Source: Reticulitermes lucifugus (taxonomy: Eukaryota; Arthropoda; Insecta; Blattodea; Rhinotermitidae). From it: DNA of 35,662 nucleotides. The stretch's first letter is position 1. The number at the start of each line of letters is the position of its first letter. Positions 9,669 through 20,704 of the stretch are shown piece after piece. The notes below the pieces were generated by a model, which saw only the letters and a list, made by a program, of their open reading frames with translations, searched no databases and was not told where the DNA came from. The stretch is from the NCBI GenBank assembly GCA_026260175.1, contig JAKCWW010003010.1, forward strand, positions 205 through 35,866. Direction: 5' to 3'. The position numbers were made by a program, and so were the translations under genes.

Positions 9669-10059
9669 CCGTCGTGAGAACCTACAATCCCAACAGCTAA
9701 CTGGTTCTTTACCCATCAGTTCCCAAACCGAAACTCGGCGTAATGGCAATTTCCATCACGTTTCGGCCTATTGATGAGTGAATTGCCCGTATTGCCTCGA
9801 GGTGCGTGGCCTGGTGGCAACTGTGAGTGCTTCTCGATAAAAACAGTCCTATGTGGGTAATATACAGTGCTGGTAACCGTATGCCTACAATTGCTATCGG
9901 CTCTATTGTGTTAAAAGAGGATGTATGTAACACAGCTAGGAGTAATATAGCTAAGTTTTGATGGAAAATATTTGATACAGAAACACACTTTCTACATAAG
10001 TTACCCAAATCCGTTTATCATGGAGGTTTTCAGGTTTTTACGGCGGTATTGCTCGGGTA

Positions 10060-10213
10060 ATAGTCTTTGGGGTTTTCACACCTTGCAGGTTTGTAGGCTG
10101 ACACTACCTGGACGTTATTCCGTCAAAGCTGAAGATAGAGCCAGCACGTTTCTCCGAAACGTCGATGTCAGCTTATGAGCCTACACGATGCTAGAACCCA
10201 GAAAACTGTTATT
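10060..10213 (+). mobile_element. Short foldback element with a hammerhead-like core (family 2)
   Basis: The plus-strand core CTGAAGA-T-AGAG...CTC-C-GAAACGTCGATG lies at 10129-10160, followed by the family-2 end ACACGATGCTAGAACCCAG. Upstream, about 10062-10122 resembles the reverse complement of that end (AGTCTTTGGGGTTTT...GTAGGCTGACA). The two halves therefore form an imperfect head-to-head pair with a very short spacer. Confidence 0.5.
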
Positions 10214-10346
10214 GGAACTGTGAATTATATTTTAAAAATGTACGTGACACACTGACTTAACAATATGGGCTCTGTTTGTCGATTTTATTGGTAATAAATG
10301 TGAAACGTTTTACGATATTGCGCGTGAAACGTATTGTGAATGTGTG

Positions 10347-10587
10347 TTTAATTGTCTGTGACACTGCCTGTATGTGCCGAATGGCAGTCACAGGTCTGTG
10401 CAATAGTTTAATTGTCTGTGACACTGCCTGTATGTGCCGAATGGCAGTCACAGGTCTGTGCAATAGTTTAATTGTCTGTGACACTGCCTGTATGTGCCGA
10501 ATGCAGTCACAGGTCTGTGCAATAGTTTAATTGTCTGTAACACTGCCTGTATATGCCGAATGGTATTCACAGGTCTGTGCAATAGTT
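10347..10587. repeat. Tandem repeat, 60-base unit, four copies
   Basis: The unit is TTTAATTGTCTGTGACACTG continuing to GTCTGTGCAATAG. Copies 1 to 3 are spaced exactly 60 bases apart and nearly identical. The third has lost one G in the GGCAGTCACAG part, and the fourth has substitutions. Each unit contains an inverted repeat (CTGTGACACTGCC against GGCAGTCACAG) and so can form a hairpin. Open frames across it (10257-10484 minus, 10276-10530 plus) are products of the 3-divisible period. Confidence 0.95.
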
Positions 10588-10639
10588 CTTCCAGATCCTA
10601 TCCTTCCGCAACACCAATATTTTGAAAAACAAAATTCAT

Positions 10640-10874
10640 TGCTGAGGACTGCGATTTTCTGGAACATGACGCCGCGTCACTGGGCAATTTGTTCCCGATG
10701 TTTTGAAGGAACATTTTGCCTTCTTCTTCAAGGATCTCGAGGTCCGAATTCTTAATCTGTCGGAGTTTTAGACCCTTGAACATGGAAGAGGAAGCCACTA
10801 TTTTCCTTCGAAACGTCGGGAATCAATTACCCAATGGTACGGCGTCTTATGCCAGAATGACGGGGTCTTCAGCT
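10640..10874 (+). mobile_element. Foldback element with two hammerhead-like cores (family 2)
   Basis: The left arm (about 10640-10735) is the imperfect reverse complement of the right arm (about 10770-10874), with about 35 bases between. The right core is TTGAACA...CCTTC-GAAACGTCGGG (10775-10814). The left, on the minus strand, is TTGAAGA-A-GAAGG-loop-CCTTC-AAAACATCGG (10700-10731). Both continue into the family-2 end (GGCGTCTTATGCCAGAATG). No target duplication was found. Confidence 0.62.
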
Positions 10875-10879
10875 GCACT

Positions 10880-11748
10880 GCCATGAAAACCTAACGACTC
10901 GCAAAATTTATTTGTGCTGTTTCTAGACTGATTTCCGAAAGAACGAACAGTCTGTATGCGATGCGCATGCGTTGTCACCCCCAATATGTTCTGAACGAAA
11001 AGGAAGATATTGCATTAATACATTAAATATAAAAACCATGGCACTGGAGACCCCGCATCATGCTTATAATTCCCTACCTTCAATTCTTGCAACATGGACC
11101 TTGCCCGCGCTGTTGAGGTAGTGGCAACACTACCGTCGTTGAATTCTAAAAATTTGTTATACCCCCTGTAACCGATTTCTGTTAAGGGTGTTATGTTTTT
11201 AAGTTTAATATTCTTACTTTGGAGGCAACAAACAGTTGATGTACTCACATTAATTTGTTAGTGAAATTTACCAATGCATAAATGTCCTGTGAGCTCTGAG
11301 TATGCTTGTTCTGGGCACGAATTTGGCGGCGACGCGAGTCTTTGAGTTTAAACCTAGTGAAGGTCGTAAAGATGGAAGAGTTCTAGAACAACTTTGCGCC
11401 TTTGGCCTTTTTTCATGATCCACTGTATTCAAGTTCATATATTCATGAACGATTGCCTTAAGATCCATTTAGTCTTCCAAGTGGTCGCTTTTCTAAACAT
11501 TTTCCAGCGAAAAACTTACGAGTTGCTGGCCACTTCACCTTAGTGGTAATGTCCAACGTTTTGTAAGTCTCTTAATTTAACGTGAATTATTGTAGTAGGA
11601 GAGCAATACAAGTTTATTTTTTATCCATTTTGAAATTGAGCATATTTCGTCCCCCGTAAGACATGACATTTATTTTTTTTAGTGTTGTTGATTCCAGTAT
11701 GTACTCTTCCCTTATGTAATACGCCTAAGAGAGTATATTTGGAAACAC
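10880..11748. other. Intron sequence, nothing recognised
   Basis: No known repeat or exon was recognised. The open frames at 11015-11248 and 11268-11468 (minus strand) show no domain. Confidence 0.4.
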
Positions 11749-11758
11749 TAGAAATCCT

Positions 11759-12473
11759 CAAACTTAAAGACAGGTAATAAGTCTCTTGAAAGGGTTGAAC
11801 AGTTCAAATATTTGGGAACAATCCTAACAAATCAAAATTCCATTCATGAAGAAATTAAGAACAGATTGAAGTCAGGGAATGCTTGCTGTTATTGGATACA
11901 GAATATTTTGTTTTCCATTTTGCTGTCCAAAAATATAAATTAAAATGTACAGAACCATAATTTTGCACGTTGTTTTGTATGGGTGTGAAACGTGGTCTCT
12001 CGCATTGAGGGAGGAACATAGGCTGAGGGTGTTCGAGAATAGGGTGTTGAGGAAGATATTCGGGCTTAAGAGGGACGAGGTAACATGAGAGTGGAGAAGA
12101 CTACATAACTAGGAGCTTTATGATCTGTACTCCTCACTAAATATTATTCGGGCGATCATATAAAGTAGAATGAGATGGGCGGGGCATGTAGCATGTGGGG
12201 GCTAAGAGAGGTGCGTACAGGATTTTGGTGGGGAAACCAAAGATAAAAAGACCACTTGAAAGACCTAGGCGTAGATGGGAGGATAATATTAAAATGGATT
12301 TTCAAGAAGTGGGATGGGGCATGGTTTGGATTGATCTGGCTCAGGGTAGGAACAGGTGGTGAGCTCTTGTGAATGCGGTAATGAATCTTCTGGTTCCATA
12401 AAATGCGGGGAGTTTCTTGACCAGTTGAGGCCCCGTTAGCCTCTCAAGAAGGACTCTACTCCATGGAGTTAGT
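11759..12473 (+). mobile_element. 5'-truncated non-LTR retrotransposon (3' end of reverse transcriptase ORF plus 3' UTR)
   Basis: The 10-base duplication TAGAAATCCT flanks it (11749-11758 and 12474-12483). From about 11794 the plus strand encodes a decayed C-terminal part of a LINE ORF2: VEQFKYLGTILTNQ, then VLYGCETWSL and FENRVLRKIFGLKRDE, then RMRWAGHV. The words come in several frames with stops, so this is a pseudogene. These are the conserved segments just after the polymerase core in RTE- and jockey-like elements. It ends with a 3' UTR and a short (AGTT)n tail, as expected for target-primed insertion. Confidence 0.85.
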
Positions 12474-12483
12474 TAGAAATCCT

Positions 12484-15108
12484 TTACAGATTTAGATCTG
12501 CTTTTTGAATCAGAGGTGAAGTTATCTGTGATTGTGCACCGTCCCTTGGAGGCGTATAGATGTAGTTAAGGTACGGTTCCAGGCAATTTTAACTTCGACA
12601 GTAGGCGGGGGACTGCAGTCAGTTTCACACTCTCTGGCTGTCTGTTTGCCAGAATAGGTGGGAACAGGACTTCAAAAGGCTGGATTTCTTCCTGTCAGTA
12701 ATAATATAAAAGCGAAAGAATTTAGCTTGGTCCTTCTACGATGAAAATTTTCGTATTAAAAGTATCCACGCCTGGTTCGGAAATGTGAGTTATGATCAAA
12801 GAGTGGGCATGGTTTGTAAACAAAGGAAGAATACATATAACTATCGTATAGCGTGATATAGGACCATTCGACAGACTTCATTCTAGATAAGATTATTAAG
12901 ACGCGTGAAGTTCCTTAGTGATAACTGCTTACCGTGGTTTATAGAATTCTGATAATTCAGTGTATAATTTTATTGCCGGTGTATGATTCAACAAAGAAGG
13001 TAGCAGTTTTGATGATCATGTATTGTAAACTGCGCTCGAGCAGAACAAATGTGCTTAACCTCTTCAAAATTAACTTTTTATGGCCCGTTAAATAAAATAA
13101 TGACGCAAGAGGAGATGCAGTTGAAAAGCAGTTTTGTTACATCACAATTGATACAACTACCAGCAGCACAAGAAGCTGCTATTTCATACTCACACCTGTG
13201 GTACCCGAACAGACTGTGTTCAGGTTGGAGCTTATGGTGAAGTCCGGCAGCAGACAATGGCGTCTGTGTTATAGTGAGGCCAAGGAAAGAAGGTCTGTGG
13301 GTTGTGGGGGTGACGGCCTTCGAGATTTCCTTCTTCCTCTCTGCTGGTGTATTCCTTTGCAGTCCCCTACTGCCCCATGTCAGTCCAAAGGTCGTCGCGT
13401 GGTTATCGCTACATTCCCGTGAAATGGAATGACCAGGCGACTATAGGGGAATGTAGGGAAGCACAGTGGAAGAGGAAGCGTAACAGCTGGAGGATGATGT
13501 GGAGGGGGACTTCCTCCCATGACGTCACTATAGCTGTTTATATCGACATCCTCACACCCAATTTCCCTGGCATCCATTTTAATATTATTTTTTCATATAG
13601 GTTTACCAGTTAGTCTGTTCCTTTATTGTTTACCGAATAAATTTTGTAAGTCCCATCTCTTACATCCGTGCTACATGCCTCACTCGTATCATCCTCCACG
13701 ATTCGATTATAGCTACGTACTAATGATATATGATTAAAAGTACCAATCATGGAAACTCTCAGTGTACATTTTCTCTATCCTCCTGTTTCTTCTTCCTCCT
13801 AGGACTGAAATGTTTTCAGCACCCTGCTGTCAGATAAGCTGTTTGCTTTCCTTCAAGTGAGAGACCAAGTTACATACCTGCACAAAACCATATGTCAAGT
13901 GGTGATGTTTTTGTCTTTACATTTTTAGATAGGAGACGGGAAGGCATAGAATACTAAACATAATGTTGGCAAGTGTTCCTCAGATTTAATCTTTTCTGTA
14001 ACACGAGTACTTCGTGAATGTTTAAGTTGTTAAGTAGTGCCAGGTTCAAATAATGACAGACTGACCCGCCACATTAGAGGTTGGACGTAATGCCTTATTT
14101 ACGCCATTAACGCTGTCTTCGCCATTGCCCCAGTTTTACTGCTCACAAGTCGCGATATAATCGTAGTTGCTAGTGTGTTCATTTGCACTGGGAGGTATCG
14201 GGTTAACTTCTCAGCTGGCTTCAAGATCAGCAGAGATTAACGGGGCGCAAGTTTTCTTTTCATGGTACTCCGAGTTTGCACAGGGACTGGCTGTAAATAT
14301 GGTAAATCCACGACGTTTGACGTTTGTCGTGATTTTTCCCATTCCTTTCAAGCAGTGCTGGTAAAGTGCTTTAACATTTCCAATAATTGTTTCCTTCCAC
14401 ACTTCATCCTGCAGAGCGAAAACACAACAAGACTTACCACTGAAGCCGCAGTATCAAGGAACTCACTTTGCTTTCTACAGTACTCACGTTGCTGTGGGCG
14501 TGCTTAGTGGTGGTAGTGGTAGTGAGAAATGACAGGAAGGCCTAGAGGATAATAGGCCTACTGTCTTGTTACTAACACGATGTGACATTATTTGAAATGT
14601 AGCTTAACCTGATAGCTGACCTCGTCCCAAAAATGGCGGGCCTTCCACTGTTTGAAAGTAGCTGATCTGTATTCTAGACAACAAAAAATATCATGCCGGG
14701 CGTGAGCGCGGAGGGGGGGGGGCGCGTGGGATGGCGGCCTGCTTTCTTTGATATAACCCTTGCGTGTTACGATTCAGTTCAATTTGATTTACGCTTTCGT
14801 GGCTGTAAGGATGAAGCACCGGGACAGTAGTAGGCTCGCTGCTTTCCTGTGGATGCAGTACACTGAAGATATTGCGGTCTGGCCTGTTATATTTTGGGGG
14901 TTATTTAGAAACTGACCATTAGTCACTAATAATCTAGTACAACCTTCACTGTTTAGAATACTGACTACTCTTGGAGTAGATGACAGAGGAGAGTCTGTAT
15001 TTATATTCGAACAGTGAAATAGTAGACCTATCTTGGTGTGCAATTTATAAGTGCTTTTCTCTGCATTTCAACACATTTAAAACAATTTTAATAGTGCAAT
15101 TCACGTTT
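12484..15108. other. Intron sequence, mostly unassigned
   Basis: No gene or clear repeat family was recognised. There is a G-run at about 14711-14720. Short open frames (13049-13240, 13198-13422, 13347-13613, 14167-14364, 14262-14507) overlap each other in different frames, lack recognisable domains and look random. A large transposon remnant could be hidden here, but I cannot support one. Confidence 0.4.
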
Positions 15109-15121
15109 CTAAATTTTAATT

Positions 15122-15316
15122 GTTTTTACAATGGCACAACACCCCCTAGTGGGTCAGGGCCTCCTCGTTATCGAGGCTTTACGACCACGCACACACTCGG
15201 TAGGATTCCTCTGGACGAGTGATCAGCCCGACGCAGAGACCTGTACCTGACAACACACAACATTCACAAGAGACAGACATACATGCCTTAGACCGCGCGG
15301 CCACTGAGATCGGCTT
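15122..15316 (-). mobile_element. SINE family A, internally deleted copy
   Basis: It is flanked by a 13-base duplication with one mismatch: CTAAATTTTAATT (15109-15121) and CTAGATTTTAATT (15317-15329). The minus strand reads the GCCGATCTCAGTGG head, then jumps directly into the CATGTATGTCTGTCTCTTG body, losing the B-box part of the tRNA-like head. The body continues to the 3' end AGGGGGTGTTGTGCCATTG. The clean duplication suggests the deletion occurred before or after insertion without affecting the ends. Confidence 0.85.
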
Positions 15317-15329
15317 CTAGATTTTAATT

Positions 15330-16115
15330 ACTGAAAAAATTGTTAAATTTCTTCGCCTACCACCTGGCGACCGTCCGTGTACCACCATTTGAAAAGCATT
15401 GTTTTGAAGCGTCACGCTACTTGTGGTGCGGTAAATACTGTCCCAAAAATCGCGGAAAACTCAGTCATTTGCTGAAGTAAATAACAGACTAAGAAACAGG
15501 AGTGTCAATTGTAATATTACACAGTGTTCATAATTTCACCTCTGGTGTACTCGGAATTTCCTCTGGCCGCTTTTACATGCTTGTATTTTTAAAATCCATG
15601 AAGTGAATGTTATTTCTGTTTTACCCAACTGGTTAAGACTTCTTGCTTTCAGGTTCACTGTAGGCCTTACGTTCAGGAATCATTTATGAAATAACTGTGG
15701 ACTTCTTTTTGTGTGCTCTGCCATGTCGGCAGTTTTCAAGGCGAGTGATTCAACAACTGATAACAAAAGCGAAGGGAAACTTTCTTATTGTCCAAACAAC
15801 TGTCGTCCTATTTGAAGTAAAATGATTTTTGTTACGGACGAATGGAAATGTTTGCCAGTCTTTCCGTGTTCCGCGAATGAATACTTTATTCCAGGTCTAC
15901 TGACACTTCGGCATGAACGTGGTATCGACCTAGTAGCCCTGATTTCCGAATTCTTGAACGCTTCGATAATACGTGTAGTATAAATTAAGCGGGTTTCGTG
16001 TCTTGGATCTTAGGACCTCAAGAAATTATACAGAATATTTCACACGTGTTCACAAGCCGCTCTTCACGTCAGCTTACCACAAATTAAGTTCAACGTATTC
16101 TATTACGAAAGGCTA
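15330..16115. other. Intron sequence, nothing recognised
   Basis: No repeat similarity within the window and no coding exon was seen. Confidence 0.4.
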
Positions 16116-16119
16116 GAAA

Positions 16120-16375
16120 GATGAAGTTGTCCCAGTGCGTAATACTTTATGTACCGCACCGTGAATATGGATGGGGGGAAGAGGTATAGCTCCACGTGTT
16201 CTTAACCTCGACATTGATTGGAGGTGAATGGTCAGCTTTATGCCTGGGAAAGATCTGCCTATACCCAGTGGATTGGAGGCTTGTTGGCCACCTAGTCGGT
16301 CTTGTTCTGAAGGGAAAAATCTGTACCTCTGACGGCAATGGGACCATGATTCCAACCCGTAGACTGGTTGCTTCG
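16120..16375 (-). mobile_element. SINE family B
   Basis: The minus strand carries the family-B words GGTCCCATTGCCGTC, CGACTAGGTGGCCAACAAG, TCCACTGGGTATAGGCAG, CATTCACCTCCAATC, GGAGCTATACCTCTTCC and a 3' end GGGACAACTTCATC. The last matches the 3' end of the copy at 24045-24335 (GGGACAACTTTAAT). Overlapping small open frames on both strands (16113-16459) come from this element. Confidence 0.72.
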
Positions 16376-16647
16376 TTAACTTCTTATGTACTTTGTTATT
16401 TGGTTTTTTATTGTGGTTTACTTAACGACACCGTCATTAACTCAAACTGTATACCTTAAAATGTTAGGGTGGTTGGTGAATAATGGATATGGAAGGATGA
16501 GGTCAGGTTCTAGTTTAAGGCGCTGTCCTTGCATTTTACTGGAGGAATTAAAAGTGAACCACTTAAATTGTGAGTCAGCAGAGTCTGTTGCCGAGCTCCC
16601 AGCAGCGAGATCATACACACACAACCAGTCATTCGAACATATAGTAA

Positions 16648-16741
16648 GTGATTCGCAACACTCGGACCAACAATATTGTGCATTTTGTTGGTCTGTGTCT
16701 TGCGAATTAGTTATCAACAATGCACGGAATGAACAATATAA
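16648..16741 (+). mobile_element. Minimal foldback element, family-1 3' end
   Basis: A hairpin with arms 16651-16673 and 16685-16707 (ATTCGCAA...CCAACAA against TTGTTGG...TTGCGAAT) encloses an 11-base loop. It is followed by the tail AATGCACGGAATGAACAATA, the same tail found after the two family-1 elements at 5.6 and 7.4 kb. It also shares the GTGCATTTTGTTGG word. The hammerhead-like core is absent, consistent with a copy truncated to its 3' end. No target duplication was identified. Confidence 0.55.
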
Positions 16742-16887
16742 AATACAAGTATATGTGGTTCACAGAGATGTTGTTCAAAAGGGACCGTACTAACAAAATG
16801 TACGTACAACCAGATTTAATGATAATCTACACATAATGGCGATGGGACCTTTTGCTTCCCGCGAGGCATAAAATCAAACCTCAACAT

Positions 16888-17270
16888 ACATTCATTCCGT
16901 AGTCTGTCTTACGACAGGTCCATAGCCTCTTCCAAAGCGAGTTCTCCATTGGGTGCGATCTAGTGCTTTCTCTTTCAATTTCCAGTATCTTCTGTTTTCC
17001 TTAAGGTCATCCAGTAACTGCTTATGCCTTCTTCCTCGCCTTCCCGTCATTTCTATCCTTCCTTCTAACTTTCCTTCAATCACGTGTTNNNNNNNNNNNN
17101 NNNNNNNNNNNNNNNNNNNNNNNNNNNNNNNNNNNNNNNNNNNNNNNNNNNNNNNNNNNNNNNNNNNNNNNNNNNNNNNNNNTCATTTCTCACACGATCG
17201 GTCCAAATGATCTTCTCCATTCTTCTCCAACACCACATTTCAAAATTCTCCAGGTATTTCTGACAAACAT
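16888..17270 (-). pseudogene. RTE-like LINE, C-terminal end of reverse transcriptase ORF (interrupted by an assembly gap)
   Basis: The minus strand encodes YLENFEMWCWRRMEKIIWTD (17200-17260) and, past the gap, VIEGKLEGRIEMTGRRGRRH, ending GRGYGPVVRQTTE near 16890. These are the conserved C-terminal words of RTE-clade non-LTR retrotransposon polymerases. The reading frame is open on both sides of the N run at 17089-17182. The 94-base gap is close to the expected missing coding length, so this may be a fairly young copy. Only the 3' end of the ORF is present. The 5' part is truncated. Confidence 0.85.
17089..17182. other. Assembly gap (94 N)
   Basis: An unbroken run of N lies inside a LINE fragment. 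Reads from other genomic copies of the same element probably prevented assembly here. Confidence 1.
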
Positions 17271-18274
17271 CAACATACACAATAAAAAGTCTACTTCCAT
17301 AACGGGTTTGTGTAAGAAGAAAACATGCTCCCTAAAACGGTGTAAGTGGTTTTTAATCCTAATTGCCTCAGATGTAATAACATTTTAATACAACCTGGCA
17401 CGGTTTATAAAAGACTGAATTATTGTCTGTACAAAAGTAGGCGATAAGAACGTATACTTTAATTTTATTCACATATTCAAACAAAATTATAATATGTAAC
17501 AACTAATTAGTAACGTTATAAATATTTAGAACATTATATACACCTGTAAAATAATTTAAATCTCAATCCTAATGAGGTACTTGGCATGTAAATATTGAGT
17601 CCTTCAATGTGTTCTATATGATCGACTTGAAGATGGCTGGATATTAGAAGCCGAAACATCTCATCGTTTGTATAATTAATACAGTTCGCGAAAGTTGTGT
17701 TACGGTCAGTATTTATCACATACCCAGAGTGACAAATTGTTTAAGACCGTGGGCAAAGAAACTAGTTTGGGCTCAAACCCATGCACCCGGAAACAAAATT
17801 AACAAATTTTCCGCGTTTCCTCCCTGAAACGAACAGCTGTGGTGTTTACACCTATCCGCTATCGTCATTAGTTTCCGCGACGTGACAGACGGGACGGCTG
17901 TATAAAGAAAGGCGAATGAACCTATGTTATTGAGCCGAAATTTCAATGGACGTTGGTTGGTTGTTTCAGAGAACGTATTGCATTGTAAACATTTTGATAA
18001 ACTGTATAAATGGAAGCCAATGGAAATGATCAATGCGCGTATTGCCTACATCAACAGTTAGAATAACAAAAGAACGCGATCACTGAACCATATATGTCCA
18101 CCACACAATGAAGGAACATTTTCTCACTTAACAGTCGAACAAGTGAATAAATATTATTCCAAGGCCAACTGCCATCGAAGTTTTTTGAATGATCTCTGCG
18201 TTTCAAGTCAAAGTAGTATTCATTTGCTTATGTTGGTGTATATTTTTTGCGGCTTTCTTGATTATGGCGAAATA
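17271..18274. other. Intron sequence with one solo hammerhead-like core
   Basis: The stretch is AT-rich. A single module, TTGAAGA-T-GGCT-loop-AGCC-GAAACATC, lies at 17627-17657 on the plus strand without an inverted partner. Nothing else is recognised. Confidence 0.45.
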
Positions 18275-18385
18275 TAGTGTAGTAGGTTAGTACCAACGTT
18301 TCGGAGGAGCGTTCTACTTTTATCTTCAGGGTAGAAGGCTTTTACAAGGCTACACGGTGTCATAACCCAGAAGACTGTAAGACCG
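18275..18385 (-). mobile_element. Family-2 element remnant with a hammerhead-like core
   Basis: The minus strand carries CTGAAGATAAAAGTAG, then CTCC-GAAACGTTGGTAC (18298-18329). On the plus strand, next to it, is the family-2 end ACACGGTGTCATAACCCAG (18353-18371). The helix II equivalent is not well paired, so this copy is decayed. The arrangement suggests a head-to-head pair that lost most of one arm. Confidence 0.55.
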
Positions 18386-18639
18386 ATGTGATAACCTGCA
18401 ATCTGGTTTACTGTAAGTCGTGATACCCAGTTAGCTAAGTACGTAGACAAGTGTTTGTATCTTTGCTGGCGGATGAAAAGCTTTTTTTCGGGTTATAAAG
18501 AGGTGTGTAGAATGAAAGGAGCTTATGAGAGCGCGTTCTTCATAAATCCTTAGTGCCGTTGTATTGGTTAATTCCCTGTACTGGGATTCGATTCAAATCA
18601 CTCAGGATCCTTGTAAGACCGATAATGCAGCTTCGGGCT

Positions 18640-18710
18640 GCACAAAGGGGCGTGGATTTCTTGCTTCATTTGTCAAGAATAACTCTTCTCCGTGGAGTTA
18701 GGCATCTTTG
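18640..18710 (+). mobile_element. Possible LINE 3' terminal fragment
   Basis: The words TCAAGAATAACTCTTCTCC and GTGGAGTTAG resemble the last 40 bases of the LINE at 11759-12473 (CTCAAGAAGGACTCTACTCC, ATGGAGTTAG). The match is short and the boundaries are unclear. Confidence 0.35.
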
Positions 18711-19183
18711 CAAGCTGGGAGGTTTTTCACCAGGAATATGATATGCTTACCTACACATTTTTTAAAGAACATTAAGGAACGTTAAAAACTAAATATGGTG
18801 ACTGATGGTTTGAGGCTTTGAGGTTATATCTGGCAAATGTAAGGGCAGCGAGAATATTTAGTTACGAAAATATGCCCAGAATGGATCGCTAAATTTTGTA
18901 ATTAGTAATTCATAATTACTGCTGGTTTTTCTACAGGTCTAGTTTTAAACATATGAAGGAAACTACGCGCCATACATTCTTCCTGAAACTTCTTATCAGG
19001 TGGTTATATCTATGGAATGTATTGAAAATGCAGGCCTAGAACAGTGTGAGCCAAATTTCACTGTACACTGCCGTAGACGACGAATATATTCATGGCGTCC
19101 CTGTACAGAAATACAAATACATTTCTCAGAATTATTTAAGTTCAGTTGGTCACCGTCCGTGCCACAAGTCACGTAGGCCATAG

Positions 19184-19645
19184 TGCTAAGAATGAGGCGA
19201 TTGTAACATTAACACTAAGAATGAGGCGGTTGTAACTTTAATACTAAGAATGAGGCGGTTGTAACATTAACACTAAGAATGAGGCGGTTGTAACATTAAT
19301 ACTAAGAAGGAGGAGGTTTTAACATTAATACTAAGAACGAGGAGGTTGTAACATTAACACTAAGAATGAGGCGGTTGTAACATTAATACTAAGAAGGAGG
19401 AGGTTGTAACATTAATACTAAGAACGAGGAGGTTGTAACATTAACACTAAGAATGAGGCGGTTGTAACATTAATACTAAGAAGGAGGAGGTTGTAACATT
19501 AATACTAAGAATGAGGCGGTTGTAACATTAATACTAAGAAGGAGGAGGTTGTAACATTAAGACTAAAAATGAGGTGGTTGTAACATTAGTACTAAAATGA
19601 GGCGGTTTTAACACTAATACTAAGAATGACGCGATTTTACCGTAT
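19184..19645. repeat. Minisatellite, 29-base unit, about 16 copies
   Basis: The unit is TACTAAGAATGAGGCGGTTG + TAACATTAA. Three unit types are visible, differing in the centre: AATGAGGCGG (type A), AAGGAGGAGG (B) and AACGAGGAGG (C). In order the array reads A A A A B C A B C A B A B A A A, so part of it is built from 87-base A-B-C trimers. The end units are more diverged. Confidence 0.97.
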
Positions 19646-20695
19646 GTAATGTAGGTGCACAGTGACATTTGGCTCACTTTCTATTTAAATTGTGACTTGT
19701 GTGATATTCCGTAGAATCCGAATTTTAGATCATACACTTCTGTACTTAGTTCTGTTCTTTTGGTACAGTCACATGTAGGAAGCACACTAGGGACACAACT
19801 GTTGTGACGAGTTCTGTACCACAAGAAACGGCGCGGCTGACAATCATATTCTGTCATGATTTTAGCAGAATTTTCCCAATTCCGAACCTGAATCACTGCC
19901 GCTCTTTTCTACAGTTCTTAACCTTTTGCGCAAACGACCTGTCAATCAATACACGAAGCCATCTTCTTACTGTCAACTGTGTCATTTGAGAGTTCTGCTT
20001 CTGTAGCCAGAAGATCTCGTCAAATGTCAGTCAGTCTAGCTACGATGTCATATTCCTTTGGGAAAATTTGCGTAGCCCCGGAAGCAAAATGAAACTGTAC
20101 CACATACAGTTACATTATGAATATTGTTATCTTTCCTGGGACAAAGGTCACTTGCGACATGACATTTTGTCACTACTTCTTTTCTGATATTGTGTGTGTG
20201 TGTTCCCGCATAGTTTCAGGGACTGAAATATCTTGGTGTATTAAACTGTTTTATAAGTCGGACTGTTATTTAAATCGTAGTTGGTAACACAGTTCCTCTC
20301 CGAATTGACTTATTTGGGTTATGGAGGACGGAATTTATTTCTTTACTCCGCAAGCGGTGCTGAAGCCATACATGATGTAACGTAACAAGTCCACTGCTCT
20401 ATGATTCGTCTGTGAAGATGGTTATCATTCCAGACCCTTGATTGAAACATCAGGTACTGGTGCTACAGTTGAAGCCTGCGCGCCTATGCGTCTCAATTAA
20501 GTTCGGTTCTTTTGTTTGTAATTGACATTTTGAAGGAAACACTTCTGTGTATCAGTCACGATGGTACATTTTCGCAAACAAATAAAATTGTGTTTTCTGA
20601 GAGGTATGATTACGCTGTCGTAACATGTAATGTGTGAAGTTATTTAATACACAATACTCCGGTTGTAGAACATGTGGGTTAACATCGCTAATACG
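19646..20695. other. Intron sequence, mostly unassigned
   Basis: No gene is seen. A weak, possibly decayed hammerhead-like module (GTGAAGA-T-GGTT...GATT-GAAACATCAGG) lies at 20412-20448 on the plus strand. A (TG)n stretch lies at about 20192-20202. Confidence 0.35.
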
Positions 20696-20704
20696 AGATC
20701 ACAT

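Noticed and set aside
10257..10530. Repetitive 75- and 84-codon frames over the 60-base repeat
   Set aside because: The repeat period is divisible by three, so any stop-free frame repeats. The frames break where one base is lost in the third unit.
16386..16793. 135-codon plus-strand open frame
   Set aside because: It spans the edge of a family-B SINE and the family-1 hairpin. The middle part may be a repeat-derived relic, but no coherent protein is seen.
19184..19645. CRISPR-like array
   Set aside because: The units are directly adjacent without unique spacers in an insect genome. It is a minisatellite.
20412..20448. Additional hammerhead-like core
   Set aside because: C3 is replaced, helix II is weak, and no family-1 or family-2 end is nearby. 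It was kept only as a note in the intron entry.
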